Position numbers and translations under genes: made by a program. DNA of 64,000 bases, taken from NCBI GenBank assembly GCA_035531475.1, contig DATKST010000034.1:1-64000 (forward strand), read 5' to 3'. Positions 51,578 to 59,839 of the stretch are shown here, one piece after another (position 1 is the first letter of the stretch; each line of letters starts with the position of its first letter). The notes below the pieces were generated by a model. That model searched no databases. It saw only the letters and a list, made by a program, of their open reading frames with translations, and had not been told where the DNA came from. Source of the stretch: CALCEB01 sp035531475. GTDB lineage: Bacteria > Acidobacteriota > Terriglobia > UBA7540.

Positions 51578-52270
51578 TCACAAATCTGCACTACGCTTCA
51601 CCCTTGTTGGCCCAAACAGCGGCAAGTCCAGATCACGCACGGGGCTGAAAGTTCTGCGGTGTTCCGGGCAGGGGCCGTGGACGCGAATGCTCTCCAGATG
51701 ATCCGGTGTGGCGTAGCCTTTGTTGCTGGCCAGGTTATATTGCGGGTAACGAATGCCCATGTCCACCATTAGAGCGTCCCGAGCCACTTTCGCCAGAATC
51801 GAAGCTGCGGCAATGGAGACGCTGCGCGCATCGCCGTGGACAAGAGGCGTGTGAGGAATCGGAAATCTGCGGCCTCCGGGAACGTGGAGCGGCATAGCGT
51901 CCGTCAGGACGAAGTCCGGCGCGGGATGGAGGGCACGCAGCGCCTGAAGCATGGCTTGGCGGGAGGCTTGGTAAACATTGTTAGCCTCAATCTGCCTGGC
52001 GCTGATGGCAACAATCTGGAATGCCAGCGCCTTCGAGCGGATTTCCAAATCGAGACGAGAACGGGTTTCGGCGGTGAGTTTCTTGGAATCGTCAAGACCG
52101 TCGATGGGATTCATTGGGTCCAGAATCACGGCGGCCGCGAACAGCGGACCAATCAGCGAGCCGCGTCCGGCTTCGTCGCAACCAGCCACAAGCGTGTAAC
52201 CTCGACTCCTCACATGGACTTCGAGGCGGCAGGTGCAGCGGAGTTCCCGGACGGTTCGTACGCGGGGCAT
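51578..52270 (-). CDS. rnhB: Ribonuclease HII
   Basis: 230 aa, cleaves RNA in RNA/DNA hybrids and single ribonucleotides. The signature VAGCDEAGRGSLIGPLFAAAVIL has the DEAGRG motif. Further conserved parts are DGLDDSKKLTAETR, and VHGDARSVSIAAASILAKVARDALM with the later catalytic Asp. I used ATG 52270 (MPRVRTVREL). The frame is open to 52348 but that part lies in repeat DNA. It is downstream of rplS in the ribosomal/tRNA-processing operon. Confidence 0.93.
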   Translation of the reverse strand: MPRVRTVRELRCTCRLEVHVRSRGYTLVAGCDEAGRGSLIGPLFAAAVILDPMNPIDGLDDSKKLTAETRSRLDLEIRSKALAFQIVAISARQIEANNVYQASRQAMLQALRALHPAPDFVLTDAMPLHVPGGRRFPIPHTPLVHGDARSVSIAAASILAKVARDALMVDMGIRYPQYNLASNKGYATPDHLESIRVHGPCPEHRRTFSPVRDLDLPLFGPTRVKRSADL

Positions 52271-52284
52271 CTTAAGAGCAGTGA

Positions 52285-52411
52285 CGAGTGATAAGTGATA
52301 AGTGACAAGAAAACAGTGACGAGCGACTAAAACAGTGGCAAGTGGCAAGTGAAAAGTGATCTACCAGTTGTCTGGTTCTTGTCACTCGCCACTTGCCACT
52401 GGTCACTGCTT
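52285..52411. repeat. Microrepeat array and long palindrome between rplS and rnhB
   Basis: Runs of AGTGATAAGTGACAAG and GTGGCAAGTGGCAAGTG are followed by their complement. Perfect 13-bp arms CAGTGGCAAGTGG (52333-52345) and CCACTTGCCACTG (52389-52401) can form a long hairpin. It could slow or stop transcription before rnhB, but there is no T-run. Confidence 0.55.
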
Positions 52412-52768
52412 TTATCCCTGATGCTCGGTCCGCGCTTCCTTAATACGCGCGGCTTTGCCCCGCAGCGTTCGCAGGTAATAGAGCTTGGCGCGGCGGACCC
52501 GCCCGCTTCGGACCGCTTCAATCTTTTCAATGGTGGGTGAGTGAAACGGGAAAATTCTCTCCACGCCCTGGCCGAAGGACATCTTGCGCACGGTAAATGT
52601 GGCGTTGCTGCCGCCGCGCCGGATGCGAATCACGGTGCCTTCAAAGGCCTGAATTCTCTCCTTATCGCCTTCGCGGATTCGCACGTGGACGCGCACCGTA
52701 TCCCCCGCGCGGAACGCGGGAATGTCCTTCTTGATCTGGCCTTCTTCAAGCTTTTCGATGATGTTCAT
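52412..52768 (-). CDS. rplS: 50S ribosomal protein L19
   Basis: 118 aa. IPAFRAGDTVRVHVRIREGDKERIQAFEGTVIRIRRGGSNATFTVRKMSFGQGVERIFPFHSPTIEKIEAVRSGRVRRAKLYYLRTLRGKAARIKE is L19 almost end to end. GAGGAG lies 9 nt before the ATG. It follows trmD by 19 bp in the ffh-rpsP-khpA-rimM-trmD-rplS-rnhB order. Confidence 0.97.
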   Translation of the reverse strand: MNIIEKLEEGQIKKDIPAFRAGDTVRVHVRIREGDKERIQAFEGTVIRIRRGGSNATFTVRKMSFGQGVERIFPFHSPTIEKIEAVRSGRVRRAKLYYLRTLRGKAARIKEARTEHQG

Positions 52769-52787
52769 GGGTTGTTTCTCCTCTGAT

Positions 52788-53573
52788 TCAATCTTCCTGC
52801 CGGATGAGCCGCCCGCCCGGCACGGTTAAATCCGTTTCACTCAAAGAACCGGCCCGAATCAAGTCCGGCCGTCTCGCCCTGGTCTTGGCCAGGGCTTGGC
52901 GCCTTCGCCACTCTGCGATCTCCTGATGATTCCCGGAGAGTAGCACCTCCGGGACGCGCATTCCCCGGAACTCCGCCGGCCGCGTGAAATGCGGGCAATC
53001 CAACATCCCTGCGGTGGCTCCGTTCGCTCCAGGGCCAACCCCAGCCGCAAGGCCGGAGAAGGAGTCCTGCTGGGGCGACTCTTCATTGCCGAGGGCGCCG
53101 GGAAGCATCCGCGTCACGGCTTCCATCACCACCGCTGCGGCCAGTTCGCCGCCGCTCAAGATATAGTCGCCGATCGAAATCTCGTCGGTGGCCAATCCCG
53201 TCACCACTCGTTCATCCACGCCTTCGTAGCGTCCACAGATCAGGATAACGTGTTCCCTGCCCGCCAGCGCCGCAACCACCGGCTGCTGCAACAAACGCCC
53301 CTGTGGAGAGAGAAGAACGACCGGAAAATCCGGTCGCTGCGCCGCGTCTCGCAGACTTTCCACGGCGCGGAACAACGGCTCCGGCTTCAAAACCATTCCC
53401 GGACCGCCGCCGAAGGGACGGTCGTCCACGGTGCGGTGGCGGTCGTCCGTGAAGTCGCGGAGGTCGATGACGTTAACAGTGACGATACCCTTTTCGATGG
53501 CCCTCTTGAACAACCCATGTATCAGGAAACTCTCAAAGAATCCCGGAAAGATGGTGATGACATCAAAAATCAT
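52788..53573 (-). CDS. trmD: tRNA (guanine-37-N1) methyltransferase
   Basis: 261 aa SPOUT enzyme that makes m1G37. MIFDVITIFPGFFESFL start, DDRPFGGGPGMVLKPEPLF, LLSPQGRLL, LICGRYEGVDERV and IGDYILSGGELAAAVVMEAVTRMLPGALG are all present (trefoil knot SAM site). I used ATG 53573. The open frame back to 53702 begins with a TTG inside repeat-like DNA, and its 43 residues do not match TrmD. A Gly/Ala-rich loop (SGLAAGVGPGANGATAG) is an extra in the linker between the two domains. Confidence 0.95.
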   Translation of the reverse strand: MIFDVITIFPGFFESFLIHGLFKRAIEKGIVTVNVIDLRDFTDDRHRTVDDRPFGGGPGMVLKPEPLFRAVESLRDAAQRPDFPVVLLSPQGRLLQQPVVAALAGREHVILICGRYEGVDERVVTGLATDEISIGDYILSGGELAAAVVMEAVTRMLPGALGNEESPQQDSFSGLAAGVGPGANGATAGMLDCPHFTRPAEFRGMRVPEVLLSGNHQEIAEWRRRQALAKTRARRPDLIRAGSLSETDLTVPGGRLIRQED

Positions 53574-53703
53574 TCCTACCGGTCCTTCGGCGGTTTCCCG
53601 GTACTTCAGCAAATCAGGTCCATTCAACCCCAGACGTTGCCCGAAGAGCGTGCCCTGAGCCCAGCGAAGGGATGCCAGCGCACCATCCAGCCAATCGTCC
53701 AAA

Positions 53704-54258
53704 TCATTTCCCGTTATTCAGTTCCAACAAATCTTCCGGGGGATTAATCACAATCACTTGGGCCGCGGTGTCGATGCGGGTGCAGATCTCCTGCACAAGA
53801 GGGATCAGCAACTCGCCGCCCGTACCTTGCCGCTCTACTTTAAGCCGTTGTGAACCGCCCGCGTGTTCAACGTCCGTTACAACACCAAGGTCCCGTTCCC
53901 GCCCATCCTCGCGGGTCACGACCCGGCAACCGATGAGGTCCGAAATGTAGTAGGAATGCGGCGGCAGCGGCGTTCGTTGCGATTTCGGGATCAGGACATG
54001 ACGGCCGCGCAAACCCTCGGCCTGATCGATGCTCTCCACACCCGAAAACCTCAGAACCACCCGCCCCTTGTGGGGCCACGCGCTTTCGATCCGGACCGGC
54101 CTCGGTTCGCCCTCGGGACTCTCGATGAATGCTTCCCGCAGCGATTGGAACCGCTCAGGGAAATCGGTCAGGATTTCCGCTGCAACTTCACCGTGCCGGC
54201 CTTGTGGCTTTACCACACGCGCGATGGCGGCAAACGAAGCATGGCTTGTGGAGTCCAA
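53704..54258 (-). CDS. rimM: Ribosome maturation factor RimM
   Basis: 184 aa. The N-terminal RimM barrel begins ARVVKPQGRHGEVAAEILTDFPERF. The PRC-barrel C-terminal domain has YYISDLIGCRVVTREDGRERDLGVVTDVEHAGGSQRLKV and PLVQEICTRID. It binds S19 during 30S assembly. The start is probably TTG 54258 (MDSTSHASFAAIA), with no clear ribosome site. A 130-bp gap with a CATCCCTTCGCTGGGCTCAGG-like repeat separates it from trmD. Confidence 0.92.
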   Translation of the reverse strand: MDSTSHASFAAIARVVKPQGRHGEVAAEILTDFPERFQSLREAFIESPEGEPRPVRIESAWPHKGRVVLRFSGVESIDQAEGLRGRHVLIPKSQRTPLPPHSYYISDLIGCRVVTREDGRERDLGVVTDVEHAGGSQRLKVERQGTGGELLIPLVQEICTRIDTAAQVIVINPPEDLLELNNGK

Positions 54259-54297
54259 GACGGTCTACCTAACTGAGGGCTTCAACCCTGATATTGG

Positions 54298-54350
54298 CAG
54301 GGGCGAACCCTGGTGGCCACCCACGGGCGGGCACCAGGCCCGCCCCTACA
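54298..54350. repeat. Type C palindrome inside the translation operon
   Basis: CAGGGGCGAACCCTGGTGGCC and GGCGGGCACCAGGCCCGCCCCTA: the same unit as 9020-9072, opposite orientation, between khpA and rimM. Confidence 0.6.
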
Positions 54351-54419
54351 TGGACAATAGAATTCCCGTTCGTTGAGCGGCCGCAATCATCCGGGAAACC
54401 CGGCGCCACGGGAAGCTCC

Positions 54420-54650
54420 CTATTCCAAGATTTCCAGAGTGAACCGTTTTTTGAGCTTCATGCCCGCCGCTCCCAGAATGGTACGGATGGAGCGGGCAGT
54501 ACGTCCTTGCTTGCCGATCACCTTGCCGAGATCGGTTGGATGCACCCGAAGCTCCAGCACGGTGACCTGCTCCCCTTCAACAGTCCGGACTTGTACGTGG
54601 TCGGGATTGTCAACGAGCGCCTTGGCGATGGCTTCAATCAGCTCTTTCAT
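54420..54650 (-). CDS. khpA: KH-domain RNA-binding protein KhpA
   Basis: 76 aa from ATG 54650, with GGAGG 6 nt upstream. MKELIEAIAKALVDNPDHVQVRTVEGEQVTVLELRVHPTDLGKVIGKQGRTARSIRTILGAAGMKLKKRFTLEI is a single KH domain with the GKxIGxxGRT loop that contacts RNA. Usual neighbour of rpsP and rimM. Acts with KhpB in RNA regulation and cell division in other bacteria. Confidence 0.95.
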   Translation of the reverse strand: MKELIEAIAKALVDNPDHVQVRTVEGEQVTVLELRVHPTDLGKVIGKQGRTARSIRTILGAAGMKLKKRFTLEILE

Positions 54651-54758
54651 CTGGCCCTCCGCTGCTTTCGAACCGTCCGGAATCCACAACCAACCGTCGC
54701 ATCATTCCGACAAGAAAACTTGGAGAGTTAACACTCGCCAGGGCTGGCGCCGCCCGGA

Positions 54759-55010
54759 CTACGCCGGGGCCGGGGCTACCGGCGTCTTTTTGAGCAGGCT
54801 GCGGACCGTTTCCGAGGGCTGCGCGCCGACGCCAATCCAATAGTCGACTCGCTCGCGCTTCAAACTCACCTCGGGCGGTTGGCGGCGTGGGTTATAGAAC
54901 CCTAGAATTTCAACGAAGCGGCCGTTCCGGGCTTTTTCGCTCTCAATCACTACCACCCGGTAGCTGGGCTTCTTTTTGGCTCCAGACCTGGCTAAACGTA
55001 TTTTCAGCAA
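54759..55010 (-). CDS. rpsP: 30S ribosomal protein S16
   Basis: 83 aa. The start is TTG 55010, with GAAGGGGG 5 nt upstream, giving MLKIRLARSGAKKKPSYRVVVIESEKARNGRFVEILGFYNPRRQPPEVSLKRERVDYWIGVGAQPSETVRSLLKK. This is S16 with its normal N-terminus. A longer frame from 55127 adds 39 unrelated residues and is rejected. Confidence 0.95.
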   Translation of the reverse strand: MLKIRLARSGAKKKPSYRVVVIESEKARNGRFVEILGFYNPRRQPPEVSLKRERVDYWIGVGAQPSETVRSLLKKTPVAPAPA

Positions 55011-55149
55011 TCGAACCCCCTTCAAGTGGGTAATTTTTGACTTCGTGAACAGCGTGCTCTGCCGGCATTGTTTGATTCCCCCGCCGCCCCGCCTGGATGG
55101 ATTCAGATCAGGCTGGGTTGTCTGCAATTCGCCGGTCTTGCTATCCGCT

Positions 55150-56505
55150 TCAAGAACTTGCGCCCGTCAATCCCGCGGGAAGCTTCACACGATTGAGCTG
55201 GCGTCCCCAAAAACTCTTGCTCATGGTCTTCATCATCTTGCGCGCCTGAACGTATTGCTTCAACAACTGATTGACCTGATGGACGCTGGTGCCGCTGCCC
55301 TTGGCGATGCGCTTGCGGCGCTTGCCGTTGATCAACTCATGGTTCTCGCGCTCGCGGGGCGTCATGGAGTCAATGATCGCGGCCAGATAGGTCAGTTCTT
55401 TGTCATCCACGTGAACCTTCGACGCATTCTTGAACATGCCGACCTTGGGGATCATTCCCAACATCTCATCCAACGAGCCCATCTTTGTCATCTGGCGAAT
55501 CTGATCGCGGAAGTCGGCGAGCGAGAAACTGTCGGTTTGCAACTTGCGATGAACTTCCATCGCCTTCTGCTTGTCGATGGACTGTTCGGCCTTTTCGATG
55601 AGCGAGAGCATATCGCCCATGCCGAGAATGCGGGAAACGATCCGCTCCGGGTAAAAAACTTCGAGAGCGTCATATTTTTCGCCTGACCCCAGAAACTTGA
55701 CGGGCTGGCCGGTGACGTGGTGAATCGAGATCGCCGCGCCGCCGCGCGCGTCCCCATCCATCTTGGTCAGGATGACGCCAGTGGTTCCCAGCCGTTCATG
55801 GAATTCCTGGGCGCTCCGCACCGCGTCCTGGCCGATCATGGCGTCCGCCACAAACAGCACTTCGCTGGGGCGCAACCGCGTGCGTAGTTCGCTCACTTCC
55901 TGCATCAATTGTTCGTCAATGTGCAGGCGTCCGGCGGTATCGACGATCAGCACGTCATTGCCGCGGTCCGAGGCGTCCTTGCGTGCCGCCAGCGCCAGCT
56001 CAATCGGCAAATTCATTCCCTCGCCCGGAAAGATTGGCACGCCAATCTCCTTGGCGATAATGGCCAGTTGCTCGCGCGCCGCTGGCCGGTAAACGTCGGT
56101 CGAAACCAGCATGGGCCGCTTCTTGCGGCTCGCCAGCCATTTGGCCAGTTTGCCGGAGGTAGTAGTCTTGCCCGAGCCTTGCAAGCCCACCATCAGGAAG
56201 ACCGTGGGATAATCCTTGGAAAATGTCAGCAGTGATTCCTTCTGGCCCAGAATTTCCACCAGCTCGTCCCGGACGATGCGGATGACTTCCTGGGCGGGCG
56301 AAAGTGAAGAGCGCACTTCCTGGTCCAACGCCTTCACTCGAACCCGGTCCAGCAACTCCTTGACCACGTTGAGGTTCACGTCAGCTTCCAGCAGGGCCAG
56401 GCGAACTTCGCGCAGCGTTTCATCCACCACCTCTTCGGTGAGGACGCCTTGTATCCGCAGATTCTTGAAGACCTTCTGGAACTTTTCCTGGAGCTGATCA
56501 AACAT
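55150..56505 (-). CDS. ffh: Signal recognition particle protein Ffh
   Basis: 451 aa. N domain to residue 95, then the G domain: G1 GLQGSGKTTTSGKLA (107-120), DTAGRLHIDE, TKMDGDARGGAA. The C-terminal M domain (GMGDMLSLIEKAEQ ... LINGKRRKRIAKGSGTSVHQVNQLLKQYVQARKMMK) binds 4.5S RNA and signal sequences. First gene of the ribosomal operon here. No 4.5S RNA gene was noticed in the window. Confidence 0.96.
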   Translation of the reverse strand: MFDQLQEKFQKVFKNLRIQGVLTEEVVDETLREVRLALLEADVNLNVVKELLDRVRVKALDQEVRSSLSPAQEVIRIVRDELVEILGQKESLLTFSKDYPTVFLMVGLQGSGKTTTSGKLAKWLASRKKRPMLVSTDVYRPAAREQLAIIAKEIGVPIFPGEGMNLPIELALAARKDASDRGNDVLIVDTAGRLHIDEQLMQEVSELRTRLRPSEVLFVADAMIGQDAVRSAQEFHERLGTTGVILTKMDGDARGGAAISIHHVTGQPVKFLGSGEKYDALEVFYPERIVSRILGMGDMLSLIEKAEQSIDKQKAMEVHRKLQTDSFSLADFRDQIRQMTKMGSLDEMLGMIPKVGMFKNASKVHVDDKELTYLAAIIDSMTPRERENHELINGKRRKRIAKGSGTSVHQVNQLLKQYVQARKMMKTMSKSFWGRQLNRVKLPAGLTGASS

Positions 56506-56649
56506 GTTCGGTCACAGACTCATCTCTTCCAGGGACCTACGAGCGGCACCACATCTCTAAGCCCTTTCTTCATTGTATTTTGCCTGGTGAGTTTAGTCAA
56601 TTGGAGAGACGCGACATTGGAGAGACGCGACGGAAGTGGGCCAGTTTGG

Positions 56650-56706
56650 CTCTTGTAGCGGCGAGTTTACCTCGCCAATTGGCGGCATAAAGCCGCTTCT
56701 ACATCC
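56650..56706. repeat. Type E-like palindrome
   Basis: CTCTTGTAGCGGCGAGTTTACC, then TCGCCAATTGGCGGCATAAAG, then CCGCTTCTACAT: outer GTAGCGGC.../...GCCGC..TAC arms around an inner TCGCCAATTGGCGG hairpin. Confidence 0.45.
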
Positions 56707-56769
56707 AAACTCACCCACGACGGACGGGACTAAAGCCGCAAGCCCGCTTCGAACCCAAACGGTTCATTG

Positions 56770-59046
56770 TTAAGTTCGCACGTTTGGTGCGTGGGCATAG
56801 CCGGTCGGGCCTGCCTTCCTACTTGCCTTTACCTTCGCCAGGGCATCAAACAAGAGCGCGAGCGGCAGAGAAACTTGGCCGAATCGCATGGAGTTGTAGA
56901 GATTTGTGATGTCTCGCACGGCGACATTCAGCGCGGGATTCGTGCTGGCGATTGCCACCGTTTCGGCAAACTCCCACGAGGTCTGGCCAAGAGATTTCAA
57001 GAAGCCTTTTTTCTTCATAGTCCGCAGGAATTGTTGATAAACCAGAGTTGCGTCTTTCGGGTTCGTTTTTCCTGTTTCTTTACACCTCCTACGCAGCCAA
57101 AGGAGCCGCAAGCCATCCCACTCGAAAGAACCCTGGGAGAGGCGAAAGCCAAAGACCATCGCCAGGACGAACACCAGCGCCGCCTCCTTATGTTCCATTA
57201 AGCCCGGCGCGGCGACTGCTGCCCAATCGGTTCCGCGCGCCTTCAGACGGCGCCATTCCGCTTCGATTTGGCGCCGGTAATCGTGCGAGTTTCGATCAAT
57301 TTGCTGCGCAATGCGCACCTGATGCGCAAAGTCATAATTAATCACCCACTCATTCCAGAAAAGGCTGAACGCATCCAGATAATCACCCAAGGTTGAAAGG
57401 GCGCCCTCAGCCTCGGAATTGGGATCGGCGGGGGTTGGGTCAAAAGCGATCCAGCCATAATCGGGGAAGTAGACTTCCACCCAACTGTGAGCGTCCCGGG
57501 CGCGCACCATGAAGTCTCCTCCCACGTGGTTATAGCTGCCGGTTTGGAAGCCATTCACGATTCTGGCGGGTACGCCGAGCGTCCGCAGCATGACGGCCAT
57601 GGCCGAGGCAAAATATTCGCAATAGCCCTGGTGGGCTTTGAACAGGAAGCTGCCGATGGGGTCTGTCGGCTCGATGCCGTGCGGATCGAGGGTGTAACCA
57701 TAATGCGAGCGAAGGTAATCCTGGATGTCCATAGCACGGTCGTAATCGTTCGACGCAGAGCGGGTAATCTGGCGGGCCAGTTTGCCAATGGCGGGATTCA
57801 TTCTCGGCAGTTCAGTTTCCCGCCGCAATAGGTCGGGCGGAGTTGGAGTGGAATCTTCTTGCAGGAGTTGAGCGGATGGAAGGCCGATGTCTGAAACCGC
57901 ATCATATTCAAAAGCGGAATACCCGTGTTGCGGATTGTGCAGGGAGCCCGTCTGGTCAACGGTGATAGCGCGAAAGCGGCCGCTGATCGCAAGGGGCCGG
58001 GACGCGGCAAAGATGACGTCTGAAGAAATTCCTGAGAGCACCATGTGATAGCGAAGCTCACGGCGCGGCCGGTTTTGCTGGCCCTCCTGCGCGGGAATCT
58101 TGAACCGGCTCCCACCCATCGACTCGACCACCGTTTGAGATGTGTCATCGTCATACCAGCGGCTGCCATTAAAGCTGGTAAAGCCCACCCCTCGCCATTT
58201 GACTCCTTCATAGAGGTGGGGATTTCCATCCACCCGGACCCGCATCACCACCAGGTTCGACTTCTTGACCGCGCCGAGGTCGCCCAACTGGACGCTTTCC
58301 GTGAAACCGGTGATGTTATGGCCTTGCATCCCCATGTCCGTTAGATAAGCGGCGTGATAGCGGGGAATGATGAAAAAAAGCGCCGGGGTGAAGATGGCGA
58401 TGCCCAGCGCCAGACCCAATGTGGCGCCGAAGAGCGAATTCTCCACCGCGACGCGATTTTCCCCCGCCGTGCGGTAGGGGCCAGACGGGGGGCAGTCCGC
58501 ATGGTCGATGCCTTGCTTGATTTCGAAGCTGATGAACATGGAAATAGAGAGCAGAACGTAAAGCGTCAGGCCCACCAGATAGGTGGTGCCCACGGTGAGC
58601 ACGGCGCTCGCCAGCATGGTGAGAAAGGAAAGGGTGGCAAGGTAAAGATAATCGCGGTATCTTCTGGCGGAAAATACCTTGATGATGGTGGTGAAAAGGA
58701 CCAGATGAATGGTGGCGGTCAGCACCCGGTCCATCAGGCTCGGGCCGCCCGCCAGGAAGAAAAGGTCGGCCGGGTAAAAAAGCAGGTACGCGATGGCGAT
58801 GCGATTCACGCCCCTAGGCCGAATCACGTAGCCCTGTTCGCCCCGGGCATAACTCCACAGTTTTGCGCCGAGCGCCGCGGAAAATAAAACCAGCGAGAAT
58901 GTGTCCAGCTTGCCGGTGGTGGCAAGCGTCAGGAAACTGGTGGCCAGCATCAAGAGCAGCGAAATCTCAAAATAGCGTTGGACGCTGATTTTGGCTCGCG
59001 TACCCGAATTCCCGCTGGAAGTGGCCGTTTTAACCGTTTTCGCCAT
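56770..59046 (-). CDS. TgpA-like membrane transglutaminase-family protein
   Basis: 758 aa. N-terminal part: six or so transmembrane helices (DUF3488-like; FEISLLLMLATSFLTLATTG ... TTIIKVFSARRYRDYLYLATLSFLTML ... VGLTLYVLLSISMFISFEIKQG). A periplasmic transglutaminase core follows: Cys at about 473 in GYCEYFASAMAVMLR, His at about 519 in DAHSWVEVYFPDYGW and Asp at about 533 in AFDPTP complete the papain-like triad. A last helix (AALVFVLAMVFGF) and a cytoplasmic tail (DUF4129-like) end it. Probably a peptidase or cell-wall-related enzyme; it stands alone here, without the MoxR/DUF58 genes often linked to it. Confidence 0.88.
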   Translation of the reverse strand: MAKTVKTATSSGNSGTRAKISVQRYFEISLLLMLATSFLTLATTGKLDTFSLVLFSAALGAKLWSYARGEQGYVIRPRGVNRIAIAYLLFYPADLFFLAGGPSLMDRVLTATIHLVLFTTIIKVFSARRYRDYLYLATLSFLTMLASAVLTVGTTYLVGLTLYVLLSISMFISFEIKQGIDHADCPPSGPYRTAGENRVAVENSLFGATLGLALGIAIFTPALFFIIPRYHAAYLTDMGMQGHNITGFTESVQLGDLGAVKKSNLVVMRVRVDGNPHLYEGVKWRGVGFTSFNGSRWYDDDTSQTVVESMGGSRFKIPAQEGQQNRPRRELRYHMVLSGISSDVIFAASRPLAISGRFRAITVDQTGSLHNPQHGYSAFEYDAVSDIGLPSAQLLQEDSTPTPPDLLRRETELPRMNPAIGKLARQITRSASNDYDRAMDIQDYLRSHYGYTLDPHGIEPTDPIGSFLFKAHQGYCEYFASAMAVMLRTLGVPARIVNGFQTGSYNHVGGDFMVRARDAHSWVEVYFPDYGWIAFDPTPADPNSEAEGALSTLGDYLDAFSLFWNEWVINYDFAHQVRIAQQIDRNSHDYRRQIEAEWRRLKARGTDWAAVAAPGLMEHKEAALVFVLAMVFGFRLSQGSFEWDGLRLLWLRRRCKETGKTNPKDATLVYQQFLRTMKKKGFLKSLGQTSWEFAETVAIASTNPALNVAVRDITNLYNSMRFGQVSLPLALLFDALAKVKASRKAGPTGYAHAPNVRT

Positions 59047-59204
59047 TCTGGTATTTTCGCAGCCGGCTGAACTTATGATTGCGCTTTCTCTCCAAGTCGG
59101 GCCAAGCCCGCTTTTGGCTGGGGATCGGAACCCCCGTTTGGCCCGAATGCGTCCTCTTTTTATTACTATCGGACACTTTCCATGCCCAGTTTAGCGGGAC
59201 TTGG

Positions 59205-59490
59205 TCCGAATGATTCACGAAGTTTCATGGGACGGTCAGGGCAGGGTTAAAACCGCAATGATGTTCACTTAAGGCCCGTTCGAGAATAACTGCACATCAT
59301 TGAATCCGAGCCCCTCACCCACCGCTGCGCGGTTCGCCCTCTCCCCGCTTGCGGGGAGAGGGCTGGGGTGAGGGGTGGAACGCGACGACCCTGCCATAAA
59401 CATCAGGAGGTACACCTTAACTGAACAACATGGGTATTAACCTTGCCCTGGCGGTCCCTTCCAGGAAAAATCGCCAATAATCAGGGCGGG
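59205..59490. repeat. Three nested palindromic repeats (A around D around B)
   Basis: From outside in: type A left half at about 59209-59258 (GATTCACGAAG ... GGCAGGGTTAAAACCGC) and right half at 59431-59488 (TATTAACCTTGCCC ... CCAATAATCAGG). Inside these lies a type D pair, ATGATGTTCACTTAAGG (about 59256) and CCTTAACTGAACAACAT (about 59415). In the centre is a type B unit (59310-59376, CCCCTCACCC ... CCCCGCTTGCGGGG ... GGTGAGGGG). The rest of 59047-59687 shows no protein gene. Confidence 0.65.
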
Positions 59491-59687
59491 GGTTAATGCG
59501 CCCACTCATCAGTCTATCCTCATTTTCGTGACTTGGCCTGATGAGACGAATCGAGTCGAGAACTCGTTCGAATCCCTGTGGTCCGTTCCTGTGGAAATAA
59601 TTATCCGAATATTCCTTTGGGCGCTGGTGGAAATAAAAGTTCTTAATGCGCCACCCGCCGATTTGTATTATGATTGCAGACTTGACG

Positions 59688-59750
59688 ATGCTTCAAGCCG
59701 CCTCCAAATCGTATTGGTTCTGGTTTTGGTACTTTTATTTTAGTCCCTGA
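59688..59750 (+). CDS. Aromatic leader peptide of the aroF attenuator
   Basis: ATG 59688 to TGA 59750 encodes 20 residues with the run YWFWFWYFYF: ten consecutive aromatic codons at 59712-59741 (3 Trp, 3 Tyr, 4 Phe). Such runs occur only in attenuator leaders, where ribosome stalling reports charged tRNA levels. A TATTAT at 59666-59671 could be the -10 box, leaving a very short 5' UTR. No good Shine-Dalgarno is seen. Confidence 0.85.
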   Translation: MLQAASKSYWFWFWYFYFSP

Positions 59751-59758
59751 ACCCATCT

Positions 59759-59826
59759 GAGTGGTGTTGGCTTGAGAAGAAAGAAATCAAGAAACCGGCC
59801 CACTCGAAAGAGTGGGTTTTTTGTTT
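59759..59826 (+). terminator. aroF attenuator: antiterminator and intrinsic terminator
   Basis: Terminator: CCCACTC (59799-59805), loop GAAA, GAGTGGG (59810-59816), then TTTTTTGTTTT. Antiterminator: GAGTGG at 59759-59764 can pair with CCACTC at 59800-59805, excluding the terminator. GAGTGG lies 9 nt after the leader stop codon, so a ribosome that finishes the leader covers it (termination), and one stalled on aromatic codons leaves it free (read-through). Confidence 0.85.
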
Positions 59827-59839
59827 TAAGGAGAGCCCC

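Noticed and set aside
53574..53702. N-terminal extension of TrmD by 43 residues
   Set aside because: It starts from a TTG with no ribosome site, is unlike TrmD and contains repeat-like DNA (CTTCGCTGGGCTCAGGGC).
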